This document shows positions 1 to 25,212 of a stretch of DNA of 64,000 bases, piece after piece. The position numbers and the translations under genes were made by a program. A model generated the notes under the pieces. It worked only from the letters and a program-made list of their open reading frames with translations. It did not search any database and was not told the origin of the DNA. Origin of the DNA: Mytilisepta virgata (lineage: Eukaryota > Mollusca > Bivalvia > Mytilida > Mytilidae); assembly GCA_028015205.1 (NCBI GenBank), contig JAPWFG010000067.1:61001-125000 (forward strand). Direction: 5' to 3'. How positions within the stretch are numbered: the first letter of the stretch is position 1; every line of letters begins with the position of its first letter.

Positions 1-129
1 TTTAATACCTAGATGCACCATATTTGGTCAATAGATAATTCTTAGTGGATACATGTCGGTATGACACCTGCCTTTTGAGCTTGGCCTCAATTTCTTTTAA
101 TGCATTTTTTTTTACTTGCAAAATGTCGG

Positions 130-500
130 GTATCAGATAATCATTATTCTGTGTCCATGTGTATACTCAGTCGAAATATGTAGTGTGTCCACTCTTGTTT
201 GACGGTTTACCAGGGTAAAATAGCCATTTTGCCTTAAGACTAGATGGAAGAAATTTTGTCATCACTCTATCCCATGCATCAAACTTTCCATTTGGATGAA
301 ACTTGGCAGGAATACTTGTTAGGGTATGCAGATATTCATGTTTTCTGGTCTTTGTAAAAAATCAATTCCTGAGTGTTTACCAGGGTTTTTAATAAACTCC
401 TCATACAGCTTTTACACTGGTCTATGAAACTGCAGATTGTTTATGGACATATTGAAGATGTGCAAGAAGTATAATGTCATTTGAAGAAAATATTTTCACA
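130..500 (+). repeat. Dispersed repeat also present near 22.1 and 57.4 kb
   Basis: Bases 131-195 closely match 57397-57453 (phrase CAGATAATCATTATTC...GTGTCCATGTG). Bases 420-500 match 22270-22340 (CAGATTGTTTATGGACATATTGAAGA, split here as a description only). No coding potential. Confidence 0.5.
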
Positions 501-505
501 TTTTT

Positions 506-3153
506 AGCTCACCTGACCCAAAGGGTCATGTGAGCTATTCTCATCACTTGGCGTCCGTCGTCCATCGTCGTCGTCGTCCATCGTCATCGTCTGTTAACTT
601 TTACAAAAATCTTCTCCTCTGAAACTACTGGGCCAAATTGAACCAAACTTGGCCACAAGCATCATTAGGGTATCTAGTTTAAAAAAATGTGTCCGATGAC
701 CCCGCCTGCCAACCAACATGGCCGACATGGCTAAAAATAGAACATAGGGGTAAACTGCAGTTTTTGTCTTATATCTCAAAAACTAAAGCAATTAGAGCAA
801 AACTGACATGGGGTAAAAATGTTCATCAGGTCACGATCTACCTGTCATGAAATTTTCAGATGAATCGGTCAACCCTTTGTTGGGTTATTGCCCCTGAATT
901 GTTAATTTTAAGGAAATTTTGCAGTTTTAGGTTATTATCTTGAATATTATTATAGATAAAGACAAATTGTAAACATCAAAAATGTTCAACAAAGTAAGAT
1001 CTACAAATAAGTCAATATCACCAAAATCATTGATTGACCCCTTATAGGAGTTTTTGCCCTTTAAAGACGGCATCCAGCATAAACTTTCCTTTAAAGATCT
1101 TTTCCTCTCAAACCACTAGGCCAATTTAGACCAAACTTTGGTGGAATGGTCCTTGGGTGGCCCCCTTCCAAAATTTTGTCTGGCAATCCCCGACGTCCAA
1201 CCGACATGGCTGCTGTTACTAAAAATAGAAAAAAAAGGTAGGGGTGAATTTAAAAAATCTTCTTATATGAAACTACAAGGCCAGTAGGAACCAAAGTTGG
1301 CAGTAATGGTTCTTAGGAGGTTCTCTTTCAGAAATATGTCCAATGACCCGGACTGTTAACCAAGATGGCCGCCACAGCCGAACTTAGTTTAACATAGGGC
1401 CCTATAGGAAAATTCATTGAAAAATCTTGTCTTAAACCACTTGACCAATTGGAACAAGACTTTGCAGCAATGGTCCTTAGATGGTCTTCTTACAGAGATA
1501 TGTCCGAGATCCGGACTGTCAACCAAGATGGCCGCCACAACCGAACTTAGTTTAACATAGGGCCTTATAGGAAAATTCATTGAAAAATCTTCTTGTCTGA
1601 AACCCCTTGACATATTGGAGGACTTGGCAGCATTGGTCCTTAGGAGGTCCTTTTTAGCTCACCTGGCCTAAAAGGCCATGTGAGCTTTTCTCATCACTTG
1701 GCGTCCGTCGTCGTCGTTAACAATTTTTTCAAACATCTTCTCCTCTGAAACTACTGAATGGATTTGGATAAAACTTAGCATGATTGTTCCTTAGGGTATC
1801 CTGCACAAAGTTTATGCTTCGATTTTTGATCAGAAAAACATGGCCACTGTTACTAAAAATAGAACAGAGGGGTGAAACAACAGTTTTTCTCAAAAATCAT
1901 TAGGTTACGGCAAATTCTGCAGGTTGAAAGTGTTCAGCATGATGAGAGCTACCTGTGTGCTGATTGTTGTGAAAATCTGTCAACTGATGTTAGAGTTATT
2001 GCCCTTTTTTGACATTTTTGGCTTTTTTTTATGTTATTATTTCAAAAATCTTCTCTGAAACTACTATTCAAAATCAAATGAAACTTGGTAAGATTGTTCC
2101 TTAGGGTATCCTGCGAAAGTTAATGCTTGGATTTTTGATTGGTCGAAAAACATGTCCGCCCTTACTAAAAATAGAACAAAATGCTGTTTTTTGCTATTTT
2201 TTCCTGAATTATAGAAAGAAAATGAAGATGAAAGCTACTTTCAAGGTGAACATGGTATCCCGAGTTGAATGGTGATGATGAAAGTTTGTTTTGGATGGCC
2301 ATTTTTAAAATGGCTGCCATTTTCCCCGCCATTTTTTTTACACTTGCTCGGATTTCAACAATATTTGGTTTTTAAAGTAAACATGGTATCCTTAGTGAAT
2401 GGTGATGATTAGATTTAGTTTATAGTGCATTGTTTGCCAGGTGAGCGATTCAGGCTCTTGAGAGCCTCTTGTTTAGAAATGTGTCTGATTTTGTTGTGAA
2501 CCAAGATGGCCACCACAGCAGAACTTAGTTTAACATAGGACCCTATGGGAAATTCACTCAAAAATCTTCTTGTCTGAAACCACAAAGCCAATTAGAATTA
2601 GACTTGGTAGCAATGGTCCTTAGATGGTCCTCTTTCAGAATTTTGTGCGATGACCCAGACTGTCAACCAAGATGGCCGCCACACCCGAACTTAGTTTAAC
2701 ATAGGGCCCTATGGAAAAGTTCATTGAAAAATCTTCTTGTTTAAAACCACTTGACATATTGGAGCCAGACTCGGCAGCATTGGTCCTTAGGAGGTCCTCT
2801 TTCATAAATATGTCCGATCACCCGGATTGTCAACCAAGATGGCTGCCACACCGACCTTTGTTAAATATTGGACCCTACATGTATAGGAAAAATTCATTTA
2901 AAAATCTTCTTGTCTGAAACCGCTTAGCCAGTTGGAACAAGACTTAGCAGAAATGGTCCTTAGATAGTTCTCTTTTAGAAATATATCCGATGACCTGGAC
3001 TGTCAACCAAGATGACTGCCACAGCTGAAATTAGTTTAACATAGAATCCTAGAAAAAAACCAGCCAAATTGACTGCAACACTTAAATTTTTAGGTCTGCT
3101 CAAGGTGTAAAGTAAAATCCAGGTGAGGGATACAGGCTCTTGAGAGCCTCTAG
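506..3153 (+). mobile_element. Helentron/pearl-like element, AGCTCACC family, outer copy
   Basis: Opens AGCTCACCTGACCC, which folds back on GGGTCATGTGAGCT. Then come a CGTC microsatellite (about 550-595) and core units of roughly 165 bases with the recurrent phrases CCAAGATGGCC, AACTTAGTTTAACATAGG and ATGGTCCTTAG. It closes with CAGGTGAGGGATACAGGCTC, a GGCTCTTGAGAGCC hairpin and CTCTAG before a T. No coding capacity. The layout (subterminal inverted repeat, microsatellite, tandem cores, 3' hairpin, CTAG end, T-rich target, no target duplication) is that of oyster pearl and Drosophila DINE-1 type elements, regarded as non-autonomous Helentrons. It is interrupted by a second family member at 1656-2471. 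Confidence 0.7.
1656..2471 (+). mobile_element. AGCTCACC-family element nested in the outer copy
   Basis: A complete copy, from AGCTCACCTGGCCTAAAAGG to CCAGGTGAGCGATTCAGGCT and a hairpin ending CTCTTG. The flanks (GGAGGTCCTTTTT and TTTAGAAATGTG) rejoin to the core sequence found in other copies, so it inserted within a short T run without a visible target duplication. Its interior lacks the 165-base cores and matches the type at 35977-37260. Confidence 0.7.
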
Positions 3154-4470
3154 TTCATGTTGCACATCTTGTCCTTTCAGTTTGTATGCAATATACATGT
3201 ATGTAATTATCCAACAAATATTTTTAATCTTATTTTTAATACACAAACATCAATACATTTTTTTTATATATTACAAAGGTATATTTTGTATGACAAATTG
3301 AGGCAATAACAAATATGTTGAAAAAAACAATGTAGTTTAAGTATAAATATATAGATAACAAAGCGATACAAATAGTAAACCAGTACCTGATTATATTTTA
3401 TGCCATGGAAAGCATTCTCGATATTTTGCCTTCAAAACCTTTGATTTTTAATTTCAAAAACATTATATATATTGTATTTATGAGCTAAGATCTGCTATAA
3501 AATGCTGCAAGTAATTAAATGCCAAATATTCTGATTTTTTCGTTCTTTCCAATGAGTCTTATATGAGATTCTGAAATATAAAAAAAAATCATTTATAACA
3601 GGTTTTAGATTTTTTTCTTACTTCATTATAAAAATAAAGCTAACATGAGTTCAAGTTGGGGGGGGGGGTATCAAAACTTTATGACAAACAAAATGATTTG
3701 TGCTTTTCATTTGTGAATTTCCCTTTTCTTCCAACTTAGACTTCTTCTCAAGCCCATGTGTCTACATCAGATATTCTACATTTTAGAGTATATTAGTTAC
3801 TGTATGGTGCATGTGATATGTATGCTAAACAAAATAAAATTACTATCACATAAAAACAGGGTTTTGTTCATCAATATCATCCAAAAAGTTTATGGTTGTC
3901 ATCATGGTTTGTTTAACCAATACTATAGATATCTTTGGTTATATTTTACAATCTTTGCTGGAATTGACACATCACTAAACTTTACACTTCACCATACCTT
4001 CCACACTTGCAATGCAAGTTTTTTTTCTGTTGGAGTTTATTAGCGCTTTAATTCTTACAAGTCTTTTTCCAATTCTCTTTGGTTTGCTGTATATATATTT
4101 TTTTATTCTTTTGGTTAAATTGTTGCAGAATTTGTCTTGTGTGTTTCACTTTTCATATATTCAACTCCCCCTTTGGTCATCGATCTTAAAAAGTTTATTT
4201 TACTGCTTTATATTCTTAATGCCAAAATTTTATAAAATAATCTTTAGATAAAGAAAGGATAAAAAAACTGCTGTTCCTTTGCTTTGGCTTTTATCACATG
4301 CATACAGGCATTTTTTTCAAGAAATCAAGATAGTATTTCTTTAAATTATTTATCAGCATCTATGACACCAAACTATGCTCACTGGTAGCAAAGTAATAAT
4401 CAATTATATTCATATGTACAATTCAAATACAGTCAATTTTCACTTTCACATTGCATGTCAAATATTTTTT
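3154..4470. other. Intergenic, no gene seen
   Basis: AT-rich, with a G run at 3658-3668. Short open frames at 3756-4608 are runs of Phe, Leu and Ile from T-rich DNA and look non-coding. Confidence 0.5.
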
Positions 4471-4476
4471 TTTATT
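4471..4476 (-). terminator. Poly(A) signal of the membrane protein gene
   Basis: AATAAA on the minus strand, 180 bases after the stop codon; no closer canonical signal was seen on this strand. Confidence 0.4.
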
Positions 4477-5447
4477 CAGAAAAATATATTATCTATTTTA
4501 AATTTACCATGTTTACAGCTGATGTTAGATAGTGTGAATGTACATGCTTTATATACTTGTCTAATGAAATGGGTGAAATTAAAAACAGTATTATTTATAA
4601 AATTTTGAAAAACCATCAAAATTTATAATTTACAATTACCATGAAAAATAAAATGTCAGCTTCTTAAATGGTTGGTGGATGGAATTGCAGACATTTCCTG
4701 ATTAGGATTCACTGGCTCCCATGTCATGGCTTGATTACTGTATGCTGCTATACCTGTAGTTTAAAGAATACATTATATTACAAATGTACACTTAATTCCT
4801 CAAAAAAAATTTAGTATTTGGATTTCTGTAATGTAAAACATTAAAATCAAATCAAAATTCTTTATTCCTAATCAAAGGGCCTATTATGAGCATAACATTT
4901 CCTGGAGAAGTTGACTGCCAAGGACAAGATGGAAGACTTATTGTTCCTGTTGAGAATGTTATCAATATATAAAATATCCAAGTAAAAAATTTTCATAATT
5001 ACAAGATGCAAGTACCAGATCAAGTGCATGATCATTTAGTTACCTGTTCCCATGATTCCAGTAGAAATGGTTGCCACAGGATTTAATTCTCGTCCTTGTC
5101 TAGCTTGCCGTCTTTTCTTTATTGCTCGAATCAATAATAATATTGTGATCAAAACAATAACACTGAGTATTGCGACAGTTACAGCTGCAATAGTATCCTG
5201 AGTTGTTCGTCCGTTGTCGTTGTCTACCGGATGGTTTGGACCAGGAATTGGAGTAGTAGTTAATATTGAGGAAGATGTTGATGTAATTCCAGAGTTTATA
5301 TCATTATTAACCATAACTCAATAACAATATCTTGATCTTGTTTACAACACTTAGTCATAGTTTCATTTTACAAAGGCATTGTATCATTGGTTGTTATTCA
5401 GGTTCTCACAAGGCCATTTTGTCACCGAAAGGAATAATATCTATAAC
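4471..5447 (-). CDS. Small single-pass membrane protein, unknown function
   Basis: Two coding exons on the minus strand join in phase to give 122 residues: 5314-5044 (90 codons plus one base), donor CAG|GTAACT, then 4753-4656 after acceptor CTACAG. An in-frame TGA lies six bases before the ATG, so the start is firm; a TTTCAG acceptor at 5453-5448 suggests a preceding non-coding exon. Residues 1-40 are Ser/Thr/Pro-rich with no obvious signal peptide. Residues 41-62 form one strongly hydrophobic helix, followed at 63-75 by a basic cluster (RAIKKRRQARQ). The positive-inside rule predicts N-out/C-in, with a cytosolic tail of about 60 residues containing MTWEPVNPNQEM. A minus-strand AATAAA lies at 4476-4471. 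I do not recognise the family. It could be a stand-alone type III membrane protein or the last exons of a larger receptor, but the stop before the ATG argues against the latter. The next gene upstream, MDP1, is divergent. Confidence 0.62.
4656..4753 (-). CDS. Membrane protein gene, terminal coding exon
   Basis: After acceptor CTACAG (4759-4754) the frame runs 98 bases to TGA at 4658-4656, giving the end of residue 91 and residues 92-122, a polar tail with a Trp-Glu-Pro motif. The total of 369 coding bases is an exact multiple of three, which supports the splice. Confidence 0.58.
5044..5314 (-). CDS. Membrane protein gene, coding exon 1
   Basis: Codes residues 1-90 plus the first base of codon 91. 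It contains the Ser/Thr-rich N-terminus, the only transmembrane helix and the basic stop-transfer cluster. Without splicing the frame would read two more codons and stop, but the CAG|GTAACT donor is good and the next exon continues in frame. Confidence 0.62.
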
Positions 5448-6005
5448 CTGAAACAAATATAAAATTCCAAAATATATATGCATGTTTCTGATACTTTTTG
5501 TGAGATATTATCTATCTTAAATCTTGTTCTCGGAGCTTTTGAACAGTGAATATCTGTGGTTTAAAATAAAATGATGAAAAAAATTGATGTTGCACTTGGC
5601 TAATTAGTTTGATGCAGGTTGGGTGGGCATCCACAGATCATTTCCAATTGAGGTCTTTAGTTTGTCTCAACCCATCAAATTTTGATATGTCATTAAACTA
5701 TACATAGATGAGACTCAAAAGACTATTGATTTTGGGGTCAATCAGTGATATAATGTTGGGGATGGACAAACTTGATTATTTACATAAAAATCAAGGATTT
5801 TGTGAACTGACACTATCTTTAATTTGCCTCAGCTGATTTTTACCTAACTTCAATATGTTCTAGCAATATGAGACTCTGAAGCATATTCATTTTAGTATCA
5901 ATGACATATTTTTTAGAAAAAACTTGAGAATTGTAAATTCTTTATTTTGCCACAGATGGTGTCAATTAATGGCATATTCTTTATGAAAAAATCTTTGATT
6001 TTTAG

Positions 6006-7143
6006 GGGTCTGACTAATTAGCAACAAGAAGGGTCACCAATTGACAAGAAGTGTCAAGAACCGACAAGAAAGCGACAAGAAGATGAATTACCATCTGAAC
6101 AATTGTATTTAATGGTTGTGTTTTGTGGCATTATATTCATATAAATTTGTGCTATATGCTATATACATTTTGGTCTGATATTGTGTAACAACAATTAAGT
6201 AAAGATTCAAGATAGGCTCATTTTTTAACAGATACTGTTTTCCCGCTTTTTATGCACAGGTACTTGTTTGGGAATTGTAAGGCCACCATCGGTTGAAGTC
6301 GTGGACTCGGGTAGTTTATTACCCTTGTTACCATGACTCAAGAATTTTTGCAGGGAAACTGCCTTTTCTCTGTCTGATTTGTTACGCCATAGTTATTTCA
6401 TACACTGTAAATGACTAACCGATTGGCTTAGCTCGAAGTCTCCATGACCACACAGTGCACCATTGATCATGCTTTTTTTGTAATTTTATTTAAGGAATAA
6501 TGTACATAAACATACTTTCAAAATATTAGTTTGAAAAATAAATCTCAATAAAAGCAATAAATGTTTTTTTGTTACGGTTTCTAACTGGATAATAATTATA
6601 GGTTGCTTCACCGTATGAACACAATGGTATATACAAAGTAAAACTTCAAAAGTACCACTACACGTGCCATTCTAATCTGCTAATTACTACAATAGCAATC
6701 AATTAACAAACTATAATCTCTCACACGTGACGGAATAAACAATCATTGCAAGTTATGAACATGTGATGTATAGGGTAATATAAGAAATTATTTTATTTTA
6801 TCTATTTTTATTGTATTTTTTAATTTCTATTTCATTTTTTTATTTTAAATAATTTATTTATTTATTTGGAATTTTGCAGATAAAAATCTCATTTTTCTTT
6901 TCTCAGCTTCATGTGTGTTAATTATATATATAAACCAAGTTTATATTTAAATTTCTTTCAAATACAGACAGCTGTTTTCTGCTCTTTGGTCGGGGGGTTG
7001 TCTCTTTGACACATTCCCCGTTTCCATTCTCTATAAATTTCTCCCTGTAATATTTCTTAACAATGACATATAAGACATTAACTTCTCAGTTTTTAACGTT
7101 TATTAATTTAAAAAACTCTTCTTGTCGCTAATTAGTGAGACCG
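6006..7143 (+). mobile_element. Inverted-repeat element, 1.1 kb, non-autonomous
   Basis: The left end GGGTCTGACTAATTAGCAAC and the right end, read on the other strand (GGTCTCACTAATTAGCGAC), match over about 27 bases. The left end continues into short degenerate repeats of GACAAGAAG. No ORF. Both flanks hold the phrase TTTGCCTCAGCTGATTT (about 5823 and 7192), so the element may sit in older duplicated DNA. Confidence 0.45.
6970..7040 (+). repeat. Mussel-type short repeat (TCTCTTTGACACATTCC)
   Basis: Contains TCTTTGGTCGGGGGGTTG and TCTCTTTGACACATTCCCCG. A second copy is at 7966-8023. I know this motif as highly abundant in Mytilus sequences; its element class is not clear to me. Confidence 0.45.
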
Positions 7144-7643
7144 ACTTTTAGATAAAAATAACATATTTTGAGAATAATCGATATCTTTACTTTGCCTCAG
7201 CTGATTTATATCCGTGGAAAAAAATCATATTTTGAGAATTAACTATACCGATATCGTTTAGTATTGTGATCGCCAAGTTGATCCATTCTATGAACATCGA
7301 CAGTAATTTTTCCGAGACAGACAAAAAATTTCTCCAGTATGACTTGCGATGTGTACGTTGAATGGAAAACAAGAAACTTGATATTCATTCGGTTTCTTAG
7401 AGTAAGTGTTCTTTATTTAAAGTCGTGTTACATACATATATAAATAACATAGAACATGAGCTTTTTAACCGACTGGTTAATTTACTATTTTCATTTTCTG
7501 AAGGAAAGGCTTACCTGTTTTTTTTTAACCTTCTCACCTGAGTTTCAGGTAATTTCCGGTTTACCTGTTCGGTATGTCATAAAACCGAAAAGACGGAAAA
7601 AATCAGTTTTAAGCGGAGTGTCGCTTCATTGTTTACAATCGCC

Positions 7644-20174
<12,531 letters not shown>

Positions 20175-20259
20175 CACATAGTGAAAATTAAATGTGATGT
20201 TGTTGAAAAGGGTCTAGTTGACCATATGGAAAAGACCTGATATTGTGCATTGTACTTTT

Positions 20260-21010
20260 AGCTCATAAATAGCTTTTAAATCAAAAATGCCACATGAGCT
20301 ATTTTCATTAGTTTATGTCTTTCGTCCATCTGCAGTTGAGTTGTTTGTCCATCATCATTTATGTTTTAACATGTTTATCATCCGTCTGCAAACACATTGC
20401 CAGAGCTTGATATGTAGCATCTTTTCAGGGGCCTTTATAAATATTTTGTACATTGTCCTTATCAGACATTTAACTTTGTCCCATAAACAATTCCTTGTTT
20501 TTGATCGGCTATTATTTAAAAAATATGCTATATCTGCAATACCAACCAAAACATCTATGCAATGACATTTATTTTATTACTCAGTAACATTAGCATTGCT
20601 ATAGTTAAAAATAAGGGGAAGCAATAAATATTCAATTGGAAAGTTTATGATTTAGTACATGTATTTTTGATTTGTCACATTTTAAAAAGTCTTCGAAAGA
20701 ATCTGCTGACACATGAATGGATCTATAAGAGGGTTTGTAAAAAGTTTTCATCTATTCTACATCCAACAACTAGTACTGGATCCATATGCAATTCAAGCTT
20801 CTTATTGGCCAAATTTCAAAAATTCTGCTCTGAAATGTGGAAAGGAAGTATTTTCCATTTAGCTCGTATCATTATCATGATAATTATATGCATCTGTATA
20901 AAAGGTTCAAAAATGTTTTCCTATGAAACTGCTTGCCCAAAGACCTCATATGAGATAAAATGGATAAATTGTTTAGACTGCCATGTGAGTCATACAGGTT
21001 CACATCTTGA
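20260..21010 (+). mobile_element. Decayed AGCTCACC-family copy after MDP1
   Basis: AGCTCATAAATAGC folds with CCACATGAGCTATTTTCATT, followed by a worn CGTCC segment and core traces (CTATGAAACTGCTTGCCCAA). It is the most diverged copy in the window, and its open frame at 20667-21041 is not credible as a gene. Confidence 0.45.
20623..20628 (+). terminator. MDP1: Candidate poly(A) signal of MDP1
   Basis: AATAAA about 450 bases after the MDP1 stop. The 3' UTR implied would include a badly decayed AGCTCACC-family copy that starts at 20260. Later AATAAA sites exist, so the true end is uncertain. Confidence 0.35.
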
Positions 21011-21303
21011 TAGTCAAGTTTTCTATAAAGTGGAACTTTGATTTCTATACAGAAATTATTCCAAACCCATATAAAATGTGACCTCTTTGTTTTTCTGGTA
21101 TGCTTTATGTTAGTTTTACATTTGTTTGAAAATTATTTATATACAAGACTAGATTATTTTATGAAGCATTTGTTTGGGACAATTTTTTTTATGAATTGTG
21201 CCACTATAAATATTTAAGTTGCACATTTTATATATGTTAAACATACTTGTGTTGTGTATGAAAATAAGAAAAGTTCAAGGTTTGTAATTTCATGACTATG
21301 TTA

Positions 21304-21543
21304 GGGATGAGATCAAAAGTTCAATGTCGGATAAAAAACTTAATTCACATAGTTTTTTCACTGACCCCCCCCCCCCCCCCCCCCCACCCCCCTCTTAACT
21401 TAATTTGGGAAAAATTGATTGACCAATATAGGCGTATACAAAAATCGATGTCGGATAACAAAACTTCCAGTGATTTTTACCCCCCACCCCCAAACTATTT
21501 GAATTAAGTTTTTTATCCGACATTGAACTTTTGATCTCGTCCC
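21304..21543 (+). mobile_element. Harbinger-like MITE, copy 2
   Basis: The same TIRs as copy 1 (GGGATGAGATCAAAAGTTCA and its inverse), flanked by TTA at 21301-21303 and 21544-21546. It is 240 bases long, with a C run near 21366-21385, and lies about 1.1 kb after the MDP1 stop. Confidence 0.8.
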
Positions 21544-22601
21544 TTAAATAAAATTTATTTATATGAGACGTCGTACCATATACATACAGAATTTCTCCAG
21601 AGTTTGGTTAGTTTAGCACTGTTGATCCTGTTGTCATGTAAAACAATATTTTTGGTAAAATTGTCCAGCAAATTTGATAAAAGCATCATTTCACAGTTCA
21701 TAAGTAATCAAACTTATAAGAGTGCAAAATTCTGTTTGCTGCCACTCGCACAACTTCTTGTTATAAAAGTTCAAATGAATTACTTTTAATTGCTATGAAT
21801 ACATGATGTAAATAAGTATGAATTAATGATTTATTATGAAATCCATTGTTGATATTTGTAAACATTTTACAGAATAAAATATAATTTAAATTCATTGCTA
21901 TTCATTTGAAGTTAACCATATTGGACAAAGACTCTCTAACTCAAGTTAGTGGTTGTTTGTTCCTTTGTATTGCAGATATCTTATAGTTCTTTGGCCAGGC
22001 TGCACATACTGCAAATCCATCTGTCTAGTGGGTGGGTGGGTGGTCAAATGGAAAATATAGGGTATCTATTTTGAGTAATCAACTCCTACAGCTTTAAAGC
22101 CAGAGCTTGAAAATTTTGCAGTATATGTATGGACATATTGAATATGTGTATGAAGGAGTATGTTTCAATTTGAAGAATTTTCCAAGTTGAAGAACTTTTC
22201 CTGACAATTTTGAAAGGAGGGTATCAGTTTCATGTTATCAGCTCCTCCTACGGCATTTAACCTAGATCTTGGAAACTTGCAGATTGTTTATGGACATATT
22301 GAAGAGGTTTGATAGCATTTGAAGAATTTCACCAGATTTTTCAGATTTTGGAGCTTGATCATTTTTCACAAAAATTGTGAATAGAAAGTACTTATTTTCA
22401 TACGCTTTTTAACCAAAATCGTAAAAAAATGGAAGACTGTTTATGGCATTTGTTTTATTATACTTTGGTGAAGCATGTTACATCGATGGTTTTTCTGATC
22501 ATCGTACACACAAGTGTACTCCGGAATGAATATCGCATGTATTCCTTTGATACACTTTAAAATCGGAACCCAAAAGTATTGAGTATTTGACCCATTTTAT
22601 T

Positions 22602-23449
22602 AGCTCACCTGGTCCAAAGGGCCATGTGAGCTATTGCCATCACTTGGCATGCATTGTCCGTCGTCGTCGTAAACTTTCCTTTAAGGATCTTCCCCTCTGA
22701 AACCACTGGGCCAATTGGAACAAAACTTGGCAGCTTGGGTGCTACTCTTTCAGAATTGTATCCGATGACCCACCACTAATCCAAGATGGCCACCAGAGCC
22801 AAACATAGTTTAACATAGGACCGTATTGCAAATTTACTTAAAAGATCTTGTCTGAAACCACTTAACCAACTGGAACAAAATTTAGCAGCAATGGTCCTTA
22901 GGTGGTCCTCTTTCACAATAGTATCCGATGAGCCGGCCTGTCATCCAATATGGCCGCCAGAGCCGAATATACCGGTAGTTTAACATAGGACCTTATGGGG
23001 AATTTAATTAAAGATCTTCTTGTCTGAAACCACTTTGCCAATTGTAACAAATAGTGGCAGCAATGGACCTTGGGTGGTCTTCTTACAATATTGTATCCGA
23101 TGACCCAGCCCGTCATCCAAGATGGCCGCCAGATCCAAACATAGTTTAACTATGGAAATTTATTTAAAGATCTTCTTGTCTAAAACCACTGGTCCAATTG
23201 GAAGAAAACTTGGCAGCAATTGTCCTTAGTTGGTCCTCTTTCAGAATTATATCTGATGACCCCACCCGTCATCCAAGATGACCATCAGAGCCAAAAAAGT
23301 TAAACATAGGACCTAATTGGAAAAAAAAATCATTGAAAGATCCTTGTTTGAAACTAGTGAGCCAGTTGGAACTTGACAGCCATGTTCCAGGCTGCCAGTG
23401 AAGATGGACATAGTTCAGGTGAGCGATACAGGCTCCTGGGAGCCTCTGT
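22602..23449 (+). mobile_element. AGCTCACC-family element, complete
   Basis: Runs from AGCTCACCTGGTCCAAAGGG to TTCAGGTGAGCGATACAGGC, with the hairpin GGCTCCTGGGAGCC and CTCTGTG. It carries about four cores (CCAAGATGGCC, ATAGTTTAACATAGG). Confidence 0.7.
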
Positions 23450-24375
23450 GTTCAACGTTTTTACACAGTGTCATTAACGGCTTGTTATGCACATGCCTCG
23501 TGTTCAAGGCTATATATTCCATTTCAGGGTTGTTGTCTCATCGACATAACCCCATAATTCTTTTTCATAAAAAGTGCAACAGCGGTTTACTTTCATTTAT
23601 TAATGTATTGCTCATCTGTGTTGTAAATATAAAATTGTAGAGATTGTGACAGGCTTGAACTGCTTCCTAAAACCTACATTTGGATAAAAAGGCTGAAGAG
23701 GTGTGAATTCATGTTATCCTGTTATTCGAGCTGACATTAGCTAGAAGTTTCTCTGCATTCTGAAGGCATGGGTTGTTTCTTTAGTATTATGGTGAAGCTA
23801 TTTTGCGTTTGGAGATAAACTTTCTATTTCGGGGTGATATTTAAGTTTGGTCATAGAGTCTTTGGATACTGCAGTCACTCAAGCAGTCCTTATTGGATAT
23901 TTTTCTATGTTGATATGTATATTGTTATCGAAATGTCTGTACTTGGAATATGTTAAGGTTGAATCTGCAATTTTATGATAATCATTTCTGACTTTTGATG
24001 GATGGCAACTACTGCCTCTGCAACATAATGGTTAATGTTATTATCAGTTTATAAGTGTATCTTAGTAGCTGAAATTATCTCTACATATTTTAGTCAGTTT
24101 GTTTTGGACACGTCTCAGTAACCCGGCCGTCTGTCAGTATGCGCTGGCGCTCTTACGCAGTACTGAAAATCTGTAACTGAATATGCTGAAGTCGGCAATT
24201 TTATGATTAGATTCGGCGTTTCCAATTAAGGATAGATTGAAGTTTTCTTAAGTGATGTGACCGGGTTTCTGGCTACATATATCATCATACTGCAGGTAGT
24301 TTTAGTTTTACCATGCAAAATACAAAATATGGGCATATTTACAAACAGTGATACGCTTATATCGGGAGATCATAT

Positions 24376-25212
24376 CAGTGGCGGATTTACCGGGGGGCAC
24401 AGGGGCACGCGCCCCCTCCCACAGTTGAGGTCACCAAAAAAAAATTATACATTAAATTACTAGATACAAGGTTTCACATCGTTGAATATGGTCATAATTA
24501 CTAAAGACAAATTTTAAGAAAGTGACCATAACATGTTATCTATTGTAATGGTTGATGGACAACTAGTTGGGAATATTAACACAAGGACGTATAACTAATA
24601 TTAACTTGATTAACATGTGTGTAACTTTTTACAAATCTGATGATAAAGATAAGAGTTCATGAGATATACGGAGCAGGGACTGCTTACCCTTCCTACTCCT
24701 GGTTTTTATAGGAGCTCGTGTTGTTCATTTTTTTTTAGTTTAAAGTGTTTTTTTGTTGTGCTGGTGCCTGGGTTTGTCTGGATTGTAATGGATTGCGTTT
24801 TTTTTTTTTTTTTTTTTTTTTTTTGCTCCTTGGGTATAATTGTCCTCTTTCTTACATTTACTTATCATGCACAGAGACCATGAGAGACCAGAGTTCAAAC
24901 TAAATATTCAGATGTTAAGTTCTACAACCTGACAAAAGCAGTCATAATAAAATAATTGTTTTTAATTTTTGTGCAGATTTACATTATCTTTTGAATTTAA
25001 CACATGCCCGCAATTTGAGTACTTAGACGTTAAGTTACGAAATTATGTATTTTTGTAACCAAAAAGAAGATATAATGCTGTACCAGCCCCCTTTACCATC
25101 AATAAAAGCCGTAAAATCCTCATTACCCCCCCCCCCCCAAAAAAATCAAGGGCAGATAATCATTCAAAATTGTGCCCCCCCCCCACTCGTCTACCCACTG
25201 TATCCGCCCCTG
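24376..25212 (+). mobile_element. CAGTGGCGG-ended DNA element with 5-bp target duplication
   Basis: The left end CAGTGGCGGATTTACCGGGG and the right end, read inverted (CAGGGGCGGATACAGTGGG), are imperfect TIRs. CATAT flanks it on both sides (24371-24375 and 25213-25217). It carries a 20-plus T run near 24800 and C runs at 25128 and 25177. No transposase is seen. Confidence 0.6.

Noticed and set aside
4012..4251. 79-codon hydrophobic frame
   Set aside because: T-rich DNA gives Phe/Leu/Ile runs in any frame; no splice sites or homologue recognised.
20667..21041. 124-codon plus-strand frame
   Set aside because: It lies in a decayed AGCTCACC-family copy, has odd composition and no recognisable domain.
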